DNA of 64,000 nucleotides, from positions 124,001 through 188,000 of the forward strand of contig NZ_SCOT01000003.1 in the NCBI RefSeq assembly GCF_005502465.1. Direction: 5' to 3'. Under the pieces are notes generated by a model. That model did not search any database and had not been told where the DNA came from. It saw only the letters and a program-made list of their open reading frames with translations. The stretch is from Sphingopyxis sp. L1A2A. Lineage in GTDB: Bacteria > Pseudomonadota > Alphaproteobacteria > Sphingomonadales > Sphingomonadaceae. Within the stretch, counting starts at the first letter, position 1. Each line of letters begins with the position of its first letter. Of the stretch, positions 8,540 through 16,952 are shown piece by piece. Position numbers and translations under genes: made by a program.

Positions 8540-9657
8540 CTGAAGAACTGACCAAATCCCCCTCCCGCTTGCGGGAGGGGCTAGGGGAGGGCATGTCTGC
8601 GTCGCTCTCCACTAAACAGGCCCTCCCCCGACCCCTCCCGCAAGCGGGAGGGGAGAGCAGGACCGACTGGACCCGCGAAGAAATCGCCACCCTCTTCGAC
8701 CTCCCATTCGACGAACTGATGTGGGAGGCGCAAAGCGTTCACCGGCGGCATCATGCGCGCGGCGAAATCCAGCTTTGCACCCTGCTCAGCATCAAGACCG
8801 GCGGCTGCGTCGAGGATTGCGGCTATTGCTCGCAGTCCAAGAGCGCCGACAGCGGGCTCAAGGCCACCAAGCTGATGGACGTCCGCGCGGTGCTGCAAGC
8901 CGCGGCGCAGGCGAAGGATTCGGGGTCGCAGCGCTTCTGCATGGGCGCCGCGTGGCGCAACCCCAAGGACCGCGACATGCCCGCGATCGTCGAGATGATC
9001 GAAGGCGTGCGCCAGATGGGCATGGAAACATGCATGACGCTGGGCATGCTGAGCAAGGAGCAGGCGCAGACGCTCGCGGTCGCGGGGCTCGATTATTACA
9101 ACCATAACATTGACACTTCGCCGGAAAATTACGGCAATGTCATCACGACGCGCACGTTTCAGGAACGGCTCGACACGCTGGAGGAAGTACGCAGCGCCGG
9201 GATCAACGTCTGTTCGGGCGGCATCGTCGGCATGGGCGAGACGCGCGCCGACCGCGTCGGCTTCATCCACGCGCTCGCGACGCTGCCCGAACATCCGGGC
9301 AGCGTGCCGATCAACGCGCTGGTGCCGGTGAAGGGGACGGTGCTCGGCGACATGCTGGCCGACACCCCGCTCGCCAAGATCGACGACATCGAATTCGTCC
9401 GCACCGTCGCGGTCGCGCGCATCACGATGCCGCTGAGCATGGTGCGGTTGAGCGCGGGGCGCGAGAGCATGTCGGAGGCGACGCAGGCGCTCTGCTTCAT
9501 GGCGGGCGCGAATAGTATCTTCACCGGCGACAAATTGCTGACAACGGCGAATGCGGGCGACAGCAAGGACGCGGCGTTGTTTGCCAAGCTGGGGCTGCGG
9601 CCGATGGAGAGCGAAGAGCCGATGCGGCAGAGCGCGCAGATGGAGGCTGCGGAGTGA
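8536..9657 (+). CDS. bioB: Biotin synthase with palindrome-encoded N-terminal insertion
   Basis: Radical SAM enzyme inserting sulfur into dethiobiotin. The [4Fe-4S] motif CxxxCxxC is Cys91, Cys95 and Cys98 ([12 protein letters not shown]). The recognisable family sequence starts only at about residue 43 ([15 protein letters not shown]). Residues ~8-40 are encoded by a family A palindrome (8559-8653) read through in frame. No ATG, GTG or TTG lies between the repeat and the conserved part, so at least half of the element must be translated. The GTG at 8536 overlaps the mutase stop (GTGA) and is the natural coupled start; the ATG at 8594 inside the loop is the alternative. Placement in the propionate operon fits biotin supply to PccA. 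Confidence 0.93.
   Translation: MTEELTKSPSRLREGLGEGMSASLSTKQALPRPLPQAGGESRTDWTREEIATLFDLPFDELMWEAQSVHRRHHARGEIQLCTLLSIKTGGCVEDCGYCSQSKSADSGLKATKLMDVRAVLQAAAQAKDSGSQRFCMGAAWRNPKDRDMPAIVEMIEGVRQMGMETCMTLGMLSKEQAQTLAVAGLDYYNHNIDTSPENYGNVITTRTFQERLDTLEEVRSAGINVCSGGIVGMGETRADRVGFIHALATLPEHPGSVPINALVPVKGTVLGDMLADTPLAKIDDIEFVRTVAVARITMPLSMVRLSAGRESMSEATQALCFMAGANSIFTGDKLLTTANAGDSKDAALFAKLGLRPMESEEPMRQSAQMEAAE
8559..8653. repeat. Family A palindrome inside bioB, in frame
   Basis: Arms 8559-8592 and 8620-8653 (34 bp each) are reverse complements with about three mismatches, and each arm is itself a CCTCCCGCTTGCGGGAGG hairpin. It is translated as part of BioB residues ~8-40 ([12 protein letters not shown] ... 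PLPQAGGES). Its position close to the start codon places a very stable RNA structure in the initiation region. Confidence 0.92.
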
Positions 9658-10046
9658 TCCTCGCTGCACTCCTGCTGCTTGTCCCGACAGCCGATGATCC
9701 GCCGATCGATTGCGACAATCAGCGCTATCAAGTCGAAATGAACTATTGCGCGCAGAAGGATTATGGTGCCGCCGACGCCGAACTCAACGCGCAGTACAAG
9801 CAGACCGTCGTGGTGCTCAAGGCGCGCGACAAGGATATCGACCGCAGCTACGACACCCAACCGACGCATTACGAAGCATTGCTGGCGGCGCAGCGCGCGT
9901 GGCTGACCTACCGCGATCAGCAATGTCTGGGTGAGAGCTTTGCGGCGCGCGGCGGCAGCATGGCGCCGATGTTGCACAGCGGTTGCATGGCCCGACTGAC
10001 CAAGGCGCGGACCGCCGAACTCCAGGCACTTGTCGAGGAATATTGA
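9654..10046 (+). CDS. DUF1311/LprI-type lysozyme-inhibitor-like secreted protein
   Basis: A 130-residue protein with a short hydrophobic start ([12 protein letters not shown]) that probably serves as a signal peptide, so the product should be periplasmic. The rest matches the DUF1311 pattern: IDCDNQ, a conserved NYCA, an Ala/Leu-rich helix with [16 protein letters not shown], and a C-terminal [14 protein letters not shown] helix. Four Cys residues could form two disulfides. The family is named after mycobacterial LprI, a lysozyme inhibitor, but most members are uncharacterised. The GTG start overlaps the bioB stop and the stop overlaps the pccA start (TGATG), so it is translated within the operon. 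Why it sits between bioB and pccA is unknown. Confidence 0.8.
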   Translation: MILAALLLLVPTADDPPIDCDNQRYQVEMNYCAQKDYGAADAELNAQYKQTVVVLKARDKDIDRSYDTQPTHYEALLAAQRAWLTYRDQQCLGESFAARGGSMAPMLHSGCMARLTKARTAELQALVEEY

Positions 10047-12052
10047 TGTTCAAGAAAATCCTGATCGCCAACCGCGGCGAAATCGCCTGCCGCGTCATCA
10101 AGACCGCGCGGCGCATGGGCATCGCGACCGTCGCCGTTTATTCGGACGCTGACGCGCGCGCGCCGTTCGTGCAGATGGCCGACGAGGCGGTGCATATCGG
10201 GCCGTCGCCCGCGTCCGAATCCTATCTGGTCGCCGACAAGATCATTGCCGCGTGCAAGGCGACCGGCGCCGAGGCGGTGCATCCGGGCTATGGCTTTCTG
10301 TCCGAACGCACCAGCTTTGCCGAGGCGCTGGCGAAGGAAAATATCGCCTTCATCGGCCCGCCGGTGAACGCAATCGCGGCGATGGGCGACAAGATCGAGT
10401 CGAAGAAGCTGGCGAAGGAAGCGGGGGTTAATGTTGTCCCCGGTTTCGTTGGCGAGATCGACGACACCGAACATGCCGTGAAAATCTCCAACGAGATCGG
10501 CTATCCGGTGATGATGAAGGCGTCGGCGGGCGGCGGCGGCAAGGGCATGCGGCTCGCCTATGACGAAAAGGACGTCCGCGAAGGCTTCGAGAGCGTCAAG
10601 CGCGAGGGGCTCAACAGCTTTGGCGACGACCGCGTCTTCATCGAGAAATTCATCCTCAACCCGCGCCATATCGAGATCCAGATCCTCGGCGATCAGCACG
10701 GCAATGTGCTGTATCTGAACGAGCGCGAATGTTCGATCCAGCGTCGCCATCAGAAGGTCGTAGAAGAAGCGCCGTCGCCGTTCGTGACCGAGAAGATGCG
10801 CAAGGCAATGGGCGAACAGTGCGTCGCGCTGTCGAAGGCGGTCGGCTATTACAGCGCGGGCACCGTCGAGCTGATCGTGTCGGGCGCCGACCCCACGGGC
10901 GAGAGCTTCTACTTCCTCGAAATGAACACGCGGCTGCAGGTCGAGCATCCGGTGACCGAGGCGATTACCGGCATCGACCTGGTCGAGCAGATGATCCGCG
11001 TCGCCGCGGGCGAAAAGCTCGCAATGACGCAGGACGACGTCAAGATCGACGGCTGGGCGATCGAGAACCGCGTCTATGCCGAGGATCCCTATCGCGGCTT
11101 CCTGCCCTCGACCGGGCGGCTCGTACGCTATCGCACGCCGGTTCCGGCGTGGGCGGGCAACGCGCGCGGCGAGGACGGGGTGCGCGTCGATGCGGGGGTC
11201 GAGGAGGGCGGCGAGGTGTCGATCTTTTACGACCCGATGATCGCCAAGCTGGTGACTTGGGGCGAAACGCGCGACGAGGCGGCCGACAAGCAGATCGCGG
11301 CGCTCGACCGCTTCGAGATCGAGGGGCTCGGCCATAATATCGATTTCGTGTCGGCGATCATGCAGCACCCGCGCTTTCGCTCGGGCGAACTGACGACGGG
11401 CTTTATCGCCGAGGAATATCCCGACGGTTTCCACGGCGCCGCGACCGAGGCGCATATCGTCCGCGCGCTGGCGGCGATTGCGGGCTTCATGGCGTCTGCC
11501 GAAGCCGACCGCGCCCGGCGCACCGACGGCCAGCTCGGCGACCGGCTCGATCCGCCGGCCAAATGGCAGGTCACCGTCGGCGGGACCGAGCATAAGGTGA
11601 AGCTGGGCCACAAACACATCAAGGTCGATGACGACAAGATCGACATCGCGCTGGAATATACGCCGGGCGACCGACTGGTGATCGCCGAGATCGACGACAG
11701 CGAGCTGGCGGTCAAGGTTGCGAAGACGCGCACGGGCTGGCGCATGACGACGCGCGGGCGCATCCATGACGTGCGGGTATTGCCGTGGCATGTCGCGCCG
11801 CTGACCCAGCATATGATCGAAAAAATTCCGCCCGATCTGTCGCGCTTTCTGATCTGCCCGATGCCCGGCCTGCTCGTCGCGCTGCATGTCGGCGCGGGCG
11901 ACAAGGTCGAGGCGGGGCAGCCGCTGGCGACGGTCGAGGCGATGAAGATGGAGAATATCCTGCGCGCCGAAAAGACCGGCACGGTGAAGGCCGTCAATGC
12001 CGCGCAGGGCGACAGCCTGGCGGTCGATGCGGTGATTTTGGAGATGGAGTGA
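10046..12052 (+). CDS. pccA: Propionyl-CoA carboxylase alpha subunit (biotin carboxylase + biotin carrier)
   Basis: A 668-residue biotin-dependent subunit that carboxylates its own biotin with ATP and bicarbonate, then donates it to PccB. Domains in order: biotin carboxylase N-terminal domain starting at FKKILIANRGEIACRV, the ATP-grasp with glycine-rich KASAGGGGKGMR, the catalytic block EMNTRLQVEHPVTE, the biotin carboxylase C-terminal domain, a linking BT-type domain, and a C-terminal biotinyl domain with EAMKMEN, whose Lys is biotinylated. The ATG at 10046 overlaps the preceding stop by one base. A distinct family B palindrome follows directly. The length and domain plan are those of PccA rather than of a bare AccC or a 3-methylcrotonyl-CoA carboxylase, which context also disfavours. 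Confidence 0.95.
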   Translation: MFKKILIANRGEIACRVIKTARRMGIATVAVYSDADARAPFVQMADEAVHIGPSPASESYLVADKIIAACKATGAEAVHPGYGFLSERTSFAEALAKENIAFIGPPVNAIAAMGDKIESKKLAKEAGVNVVPGFVGEIDDTEHAVKISNEIGYPVMMKASAGGGGKGMRLAYDEKDVREGFESVKREGLNSFGDDRVFIEKFILNPRHIEIQILGDQHGNVLYLNERECSIQRRHQKVVEEAPSPFVTEKMRKAMGEQCVALSKAVGYYSAGTVELIVSGADPTGESFYFLEMNTRLQVEHPVTEAITGIDLVEQMIRVAAGEKLAMTQDDVKIDGWAIENRVYAEDPYRGFLPSTGRLVRYRTPVPAWAGNARGEDGVRVDAGVEEGGEVSIFYDPMIAKLVTWGETRDEAADKQIAALDRFEIEGLGHNIDFVSAIMQHPRFRSGELTTGFIAEEYPDGFHGAATEAHIVRALAAIAGFMASAEADRARRTDGQLGDRLDPPAKWQVTVGGTEHKVKLGHKHIKVDDDKIDIALEYTPGDRLVIAEIDDSELAVKVAKTRTGWRMTTRGRIHDVRVLPWHVAPLTQHMIEKIPPDLSRFLICPMPGLLVALHVGAGDKVEAGQPLATVEAMKMENILRAEKTGTVKAVNAAQGDSLAVDAVILEME

Positions 12053-12065
12053 GACTGAAGCTCCT

Positions 12066-12142
12066 CGTCATTGCGAGCGTAGCGAAGCAATCCAGAGCGG
12101 TTTACGCCTAGTCTGGATTGCTTCGCTACGCTCGCAATGACG
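12066..12142. repeat. Palindromic element, family B (copy 1)
   Basis: Arms 12066-12096 and 12112-12142 are perfect 31-bp reverse complements around a 15-bp loop; the core is GAGCGTAGCGAAGCAATCCA. It lies between pccA and csaA, both on the plus strand. Six codons at the start of the longer csaA ORF would come from its right arm, which argues for the downstream ATG. A second copy with less perfect arms is at 27656-27753. Confidence 0.92.
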
Positions 12143-12154
12143 GAGTTTGTTGGA

Positions 12155-12526
12155 ATGCACATAAATCATGACGCCGACGCGGTCGCGGCACCCGAAATCA
12201 CCTTCGACGACTTCCTCCGGGTCGACATTCGCATCGGCACCATCGTCGAGGCCGAACCCTTCCCCGAAGCCCGCAAACCGGCGTTCAAGCTGAAGATCGA
12301 TTTCGGTCCCGCCATTGGCATCAAGAAAAGCAGCGCGCAGATCGTTGATCGCTATGCCATCGAAGACTTGCCGGGGCGACAGGTCGCCGCGGTGGTCAAT
12401 TTCCCGCCGCGCCAGATCGGCAAGTTCCTGTCCGAAGTGCTGACGCTCGGCTTTGCTGACGAGGACGGCGCGGTGATCCTGTTTGCGCCCGACGTGCCGG
12501 TCCCGAACGGATCGCGGCTGTTCTGA
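12155..12526 (+). CDS. csaA: CsaA-type tRNA-binding/chaperone protein
   Basis: A 123-residue single-domain protein with the OB-fold tRNA-binding domain found at the C-terminus of some aminoacyl-tRNA synthetases. Family-diagnostic segments: FLRVDIRIGTIVEAEPFPEA, KLKIDFGPAIGIKKSSAQI and VVNFPPRQIGKFLSEVL. CsaA was first described as a chaperone helping protein export in Bacillus and works as a dimer that can bind tRNA; its role in alphaproteobacteria is unclear. The ATG at 12155 is preferred over 12137, whose first codons are repeat DNA. It is in the same direction as pccA but separated by the repeat. Confidence 0.9.
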   Translation: MHINHDADAVAAPEITFDDFLRVDIRIGTIVEAEPFPEARKPAFKLKIDFGPAIGIKKSSAQIVDRYAIEDLPGRQVAAVVNFPPRQIGKFLSEVLTLGFADEDGAVILFAPDVPVPNGSRLF

Positions 12527-12654
12527 TCGCCCCGGCGGACTAGCTCATTTGCGGTGCAGCGCGGCGGCGCGCGAGCGGTTAGCTAGCCCCCACTTGTCGA
12601 GCCCCGCCCGAATGGCATAGGCTTGGCGCAAAAGACAATCAGGGGAGATCGGCA

Positions 12655-13661
12655 ATGGCGTTTCGGGCAGTGATGATCGCGGCGGCGATCACGATCGCGT
12701 TGGCGGCGCCGACCGTGGCGGCGCAGGAACCGGCCAAGCGCGCCTATGATGTCATGGTGACGCGCGATGTCGTTTACGGCCGCGCTCCGGTCGGGGTGGC
12801 GACCGACGGTGCCAAGGCCCGCGACCTGCTGCTCGATGCCTATCGCCCGGCGGCAGACGGCAAGCCGCTGACCGATCGTCCCGCGATCGTCATGGCGTTC
12901 GGCGGCGCGTCCACCGCGGCAGCAAAGGCGATTTTGTCTTTACGTCAGAGGGCGCGCAGGACAGTTCGATGGCCGATTATTGCCGCACCTTCGCGCGCGC
13001 AGGCTATGCCTGTTTTTCGATCGATTACCGCCTGATCCACGAAGTGCCGGGCCTCGTCCGCCCGCTCGACGACAAACGCATCGTGCCCAGGGCGATGAAC
13101 CTCGCGCCGCAGAATATCGAGCGGATCGAGGAGGTGCGGCGGCTGATGGCATTGCCGCCATTCGACGAGACGACGCTGACCCATTATTGGCACACCACCT
13201 TTGCCGCTGCCGACGACATGGCGATGGCGGCGAATTTCGTGCGCACCCGCGCCGCCGAATATGGCGTCGATGGCGAGCGACTGGCGCTCGGCGGCTTTTC
13301 GGCGGGGGCGATCACCGCGCTCAACACCGCTTATGGCATCGGCGTTCCGGCCAAAGCGGTGGTGTCGCTGTCGGGCGGGATCAGCGGCTATAATCTGTAC
13401 GAAACGACGCAGAGCGGCAGGGCGCCGGCGCTGCTGATCCTGGGGCAGAATGACTTTGCGGGGGTGCTGAACGGCACCCGGCATACTGCTGCGGCGCTGG
13501 CGGGCAAGGGCGTCGCCGCCGAGATCGCCTGGGTACCGGGGTTCGGGCACTTCTATCCGATGGGATCGGTCAGCCTGGGCGACAAGGTCAGCCGCGGCCC
13601 GGTGTCGGAGCGGATCCTGCAATTCCTCGATACCGAGCTGAACAAAAAGCCACGCGAATAG
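12655..13661 (+). pseudogene. Secreted alpha/beta hydrolase interrupted by a one-base frameshift
   Basis: Two frames join into one esterase/dienelactone-hydrolase-like protein of about 335 residues. Frame 1 (from ATG 12655, signal peptide ALAAPTVAAQE) runs through RPAIVMAFGGA, and the sequence then continues in frame 3 as HRGSKGDFVFTSEG into MADYCRTFARAG. Adding one T near 12910 (GCGTCCACC to GCGTTCCACC) restores the expected oxyanion motif GGAFHRGSK. The rest is intact: nucleophile elbow GGFSAG, acid in LGQND, and His in PGFGHFYP. As the remainder is unscathed, this is either a very recent pseudogene or a base-calling error. Similar damage affects the next gene. Confidence 0.85.
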
Positions 13662-13733
13662 GAGCGATTGGTCGTGCCAAGCGGCGCCGGGTCGGTTAGG
13701 CTGTCGGGCAGGATCATTGGGGGGAGACAGAAT

Positions 13734-14140
13734 ATGACCTTGCCGGTAACCGCCTTTGTCGGCGCCGTTTGCGCGCTGCTCTTGTTGTTCACCGCGATGC
13801 TGACGGTGCGCCAGCGGCTGCGCCTCAAAGCTGCGTTCGGCGATCATGGCGACGCCAAGCTGATCGCCGCCAGCCGCAGTCATGGCAATCTGGCCGAACA
13901 TGCACCGATCGTCGTCATCCTGCTCGGCCTGCTCGAAACCGCGCGCGCCAATCATATGGCGCTGATGGTGATCGGCGCGCTGTTCCTGATCGGCCGCGTC
14001 GCGATATCGCGGGGCTGCATGCTCCGGTCGAGCCTGGCAAGCCGCCGGTCACGCGGCAGATCGGGGTGGCGGCGACCTGGATTACCTTGCTGGCGCTCGG
14101 CGGGTGGACGTTGTCGATGCTAGCGACGGTGAATTTGTAA
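13734..14140 (+). pseudogene. MAPEG-family membrane protein interrupted by a one-base frameshift
   Basis: A ~135-residue integral membrane protein of the MAPEG (eicosanoid/glutathione metabolism) type. Frame 1 starts at ATG 13734 after GGGGAG and gives LPVTAFVGAVCALLLLFTAM, then SRSHGNLAEHAPIVVILLGLLE, which is a MAPEG-like block. After LFLIGRVA it loses frame near 14003. The frame that continues gives HIAGLHAPVEPGKPPVTRQI, then GVAATWITLLALGGW to the stop at 14140. Inserting one C (GCG-CAT-ATC) heals it. The spacing and direction suggest it was cotranscribed with the hydrolase upstream. Confidence 0.82.
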
Positions 14141-14181
14141 TCGGCCTTAAAGGCGGATTTGGGGTGGGAAGTGGCCATGAT

Positions 14182-14341
14182 ATCCTCTCCCCTTGAGGGA
14201 GAGGATAGCGCAGCTTGCTCCGCAAGGAGCTAGCGAAGCTTGGTGAGGGGGTGGACCGCCCGCGGGGTAGACCCCCTCTCAACTGCGGCTAGGCAGCAAA
14301 GCTGCCAAGCCTTCGTATCTCTCCCTCAAGGGGAGGGAGGA
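14182..14341. repeat. Palindromic element, family A (copy 4)
   Basis: About 160 bp between the convergent ends of the MAPEG gene and the cyclase gene. Outer blocks TCCTCTCCCCTTGAGGGAGA (14183) and TCTCTCCCTCAAGGGGAGGG (14318) are complementary; inner blocks include GCTTGGTGAGGGGGT and a GGCAGCAAAGCTGCC hairpin. The loop bases TTGAG differ from TTGCG in the other copies and differ in a matched way on both arms. Confidence 0.9.
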
Positions 14342-14408
14342 AGAATGGGCTATGTCCGCAATCGGTCGATTTCGGTCATTCGACAACGCCTAAAAAGGCG
14401 CCCGAACC

Positions 14409-15179
14409 TCAATCCTCGACAAACGCCACCGCCCGGATCCACCCGGCGCTCGCGCGTTCGATTTTTACCGGAAAGCAGCTGAAGGTGAAACCCGTCGCCG
14501 GGATCGCCGCCAGGTTGGTGAGCTTTTCGATCTGGTAATAGGGCCGGATGCGCCCTGCCTTATGCCCCTCCCAGATGATCGCGGGGTCGCGTGTTTCGGC
14601 CCAGCGCCGCGCGGTGTGGCTGAACGGCGCGTCCCAGCTCCACGCATCGGTGCCGACGACCTGGACGCCGCGCTCCGTCAGGTACAGCGTCGCTTCGGCG
14701 CCCATGCCGCAGCCCTGATCGGTGAAATTGTCGGTGCCGTACACGGCGCCCGACTGGACAAGGACGATATCGAGCGGTTGCAGGTCGTGACTGATGCGCG
14801 CGAGTTCGGCTGCAACCTCGGCGCCGCTGATGACATGGCCGTGCGGGCGGTCGGAGAAGTCGAGCTTCACCCCGGGACGAAAGAACAGGTCAAGCGGTGC
14901 TTCGTCGATCGACGGGGCAGGGGTCGCGCCGCTGTCGGTGGTCGAATGATAATGCCATGGCGCGTCCATATGGGTGCCATTGTGGGTGCTGAGCGTCAGG
15001 CTCTCGACCGCCCAGCCTTCGCCATCGGGCAGGTCGGCCTTGGTCAGGCCGGGGAAAAACATCGCGATCTGCTCCCACGTGTTTTCGTGGGTCATATAGG
15101 TGATGTTCGGCCGCATCACCGGCGGGTCAGAGATGACGTCGTTGGTGATCGGAATCGACAGGTCGATAAAGCGCGTCAT
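14409..15179 (-). CDS. Cyclase family protein (kynurenine-formamidase-like metal hydrolase)
   Basis: A 256-residue protein of the cyclase/formamidase family, which contains bacterial kynurenine formamidase and isatin hydrolase. The metal-binding signature is HNGTHMDAPWHY, with a third metal or catalytic His further along (DAPFSHTARRWAE). The start at 15179 gives the usual opening TRFIDLSIPITNDV; the much longer ORF above it is antisense to the transporter. It is divergent from the transporter gene, with 93 bp between starts, and the two may form an uptake-and-hydrolysis pair. The substrate cannot be told from sequence. Confidence 0.85.
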   Translation of the reverse strand: MTRFIDLSIPITNDVISDPPVMRPNITYMTHENTWEQIAMFFPGLTKADLPDGEGWAVESLTLSTHNGTHMDAPWHYHSTTDSGATPAPSIDEAPLDLFFRPGVKLDFSDRPHGHVISGAEVAAELARISHDLQPLDIVLVQSGAVYGTDNFTDQGCGMGAEATLYLTERGVQVVGTDAWSWDAPFSHTARRWAETRDPAIIWEGHKAGRIRPYYQIEKLTNLAAIPATGFTFSCFPVKIERASAGWIRAVAFVED

Positions 15180-15272
15180 GGCGTCGATGCTGCGCCCAAG
15201 CGCATGCTTGTGCAAGGCCGAACAGTGGCTATTACAGTCGCAGAACAAAGCGGGCGGGGGAGCCAAAATTAC

Positions 15273-16907
15273 ATGACCGAAGCCAGTGCCGCGGGCGCCA
15301 TCTACGAACCGACCCAGAAAGAAATCCGCATGGTCATCGCCGCCTCGTCGGCGGGCACGGTGTTCGAATGGTATGATTTCTTCATCTACGGCACGCTCGC
15401 CGCGATCATCGGCAAGGCGTTTTTCCCCAGCGACAATGCGACGCTGGAAACCTTGCTCGTCTGGGCGGGGTTTGCGGTCGGCTTCGGCTTTCGTCCGCTC
15501 GGCGCGGTGCTGTTCGGCTTCCTCGGCGACCGGCTGGGGCGCAAATATACGTTTCTGGTCACCGTCACCCTGATGGGCGTCGCGACCGCGGGGGTCGGCA
15601 TGATCCCGTCGGCGGCGACGATCGGCATCGCGGCGCCGATCATCGTCATCCTGCTGCGTATTTTGCAAGGGCTGGCGCTCGGCGGCGAATATGGCGGCGC
15701 GGCTGTCTATGTCGCCGAACATTCGCCGCCCGGAAAGCGCGGCTTCTACACCAGCTTTATCCAGGCGAGCGTCGTCGGCGGCTTTGTGCTCAGCCTGATC
15801 GTGGTGCTGGGGTGCAAGGCGCTGATGCCCGATGCGGTGTGGCAAAGCTGGGGCTGGCGGGTGCCGTTCCTGTTGTCGCTGATCCTGCTCGCCATTTCGC
15901 TGTGGATGCGGCTCAAACTGTCCGAAAGCCCGGTGTTTCAGGCGATGAAGGCGCAGGGTGAACTCGCGAAGAACCCGCTCAAGGAAAGTTTCACCTATCC
16001 GGGCAATCCGCGCCGCATCTTTATCGCGCTGTTCGGGATCGCCGCCGGCCTGACCGTCATCTGGTACACCGCGATGTTCTCGGGCCTGTCCTTCCTGAAA
16101 GGCCCGATGAAGGTCGAGGACACCGCCGCCGAAATCATCGTCGGATTCGCCGCCGCGGTCGGCATGGGCTTTTTCATCTGGGCTGGACATCTGTCCGATC
16201 GCCTGGGGCGCAAAAAGCCGATTGTGTGGGGCTATGCGGCGACGCTGGTGCTATTGTTTCCGCTGTTCTGGTGGATGGGTAGCGTCGCCAACCCGTCGTT
16301 GCAGGCCGCCGCCGCACGCGCTCCGGTGACCGTCGCCGGATCGCAGTGCAGTTTCGATCCTTTTGCCCAGAAACAAGAAACCGCGTGCGGCAAGACGCTG
16401 GGCGAGCTCACCAAGCTGGGCGTGCCATACACCGTCGCCCAGACCGACAGCGGCTTCGACAGCGTCAAAATCCGCATCGGCGACCGCGAGGTGGCGAGCG
16501 AAGACCCGGCGCTGCTGCAACCCGCGCTGGAGGCAAGCGGCTATGATTTCGCCAAGCAGATCCCCGGCTGGGGCAGCATCGCGGTGATCTTTCTCGCGCT
16601 GCTCGGGCTCAGCGCGCTGTCGGGCTTTACCTATGGCCCGGTCGCGGCGCTGCTGTCGGAGATGTTCCCGCCGCATGTCCGCTATTCGTCGCTGTCGATC
16701 CCCTATCATATCGGCACCGGCTATTTCGGCGGTTTCCTGCCGCTGATCGCCAGCTTCATCATCGCCAAGACCGGCGATGCCTATGCCGGGCTGTGGTACA
16801 CCTGGTTCGTGGTGCTGGTCGCGTTTCTGGTGACCGCCTTCATGCTGAAGGATCCGGTCGAGGGGCAATGGGACAAACGGCCGTCCGCGCCGCCGCCCGC
16901 GGCCTGA
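15273..16907 (+). CDS. MHS-family MFS transporter with large periplasmic insertion
   Basis: A 544-residue inner-membrane symporter of the major facilitator superfamily, metabolite:H+ symporter branch (ShiA/KgtP/ProP relatives). Visible: first helix with SAGTVFEWYDFFIYGTLA, loop 2-3 motif GFLGDRLGRK, the branch-typical GLALGGEYGGAAVYVAEHSP, and a second GHLSDRLGRKKP. Residues ~338-430, between two late helices, form an extra soluble loop with two Cys (SQCSFDPF and ETACGK) that ordinary members lack or have much shorter. The ATG at 15273 follows GGGGGAG; the longer ORF upstream is antisense to the cyclase gene. The substrate is unknown, perhaps an organic acid given the neighbour. Confidence 0.87.
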   Translation: MTEASAAGAIYEPTQKEIRMVIAASSAGTVFEWYDFFIYGTLAAIIGKAFFPSDNATLETLLVWAGFAVGFGFRPLGAVLFGFLGDRLGRKYTFLVTVTLMGVATAGVGMIPSAATIGIAAPIIVILLRILQGLALGGEYGGAAVYVAEHSPPGKRGFYTSFIQASVVGGFVLSLIVVLGCKALMPDAVWQSWGWRVPFLLSLILLAISLWMRLKLSESPVFQAMKAQGELAKNPLKESFTYPGNPRRIFIALFGIAAGLTVIWYTAMFSGLSFLKGPMKVEDTAAEIIVGFAAAVGMGFFIWAGHLSDRLGRKKPIVWGYAATLVLLFPLFWWMGSVANPSLQAAAARAPVTVAGSQCSFDPFAQKQETACGKTLGELTKLGVPYTVAQTDSGFDSVKIRIGDREVASEDPALLQPALEASGYDFAKQIPGWGSIAVIFLALLGLSALSGFTYGPVAALLSEMFPPHVRYSSLSIPYHIGTGYFGGFLPLIASFIIAKTGDAYAGLWYTWFVVLVAFLVTAFMLKDPVEGQWDKRPSAPPPAA

Positions 16908-16952
16908 TCCAGCCCATTGGCGCCATCTGCGAACCCGTATAAGGGCACGGGC

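Noticed and set aside
12137-12154. Extended start of csaA at 12137
   Set aside because: The extra six codons are encoded partly by the right arm of the family B palindrome; ATG 12155 fits better.
15180-16190. Upstream extension of the cyclase ORF over the transporter
   Set aside because: The family sequence begins at MTRFIDLSIPITND (15179); the extension is antisense to the MFS gene.
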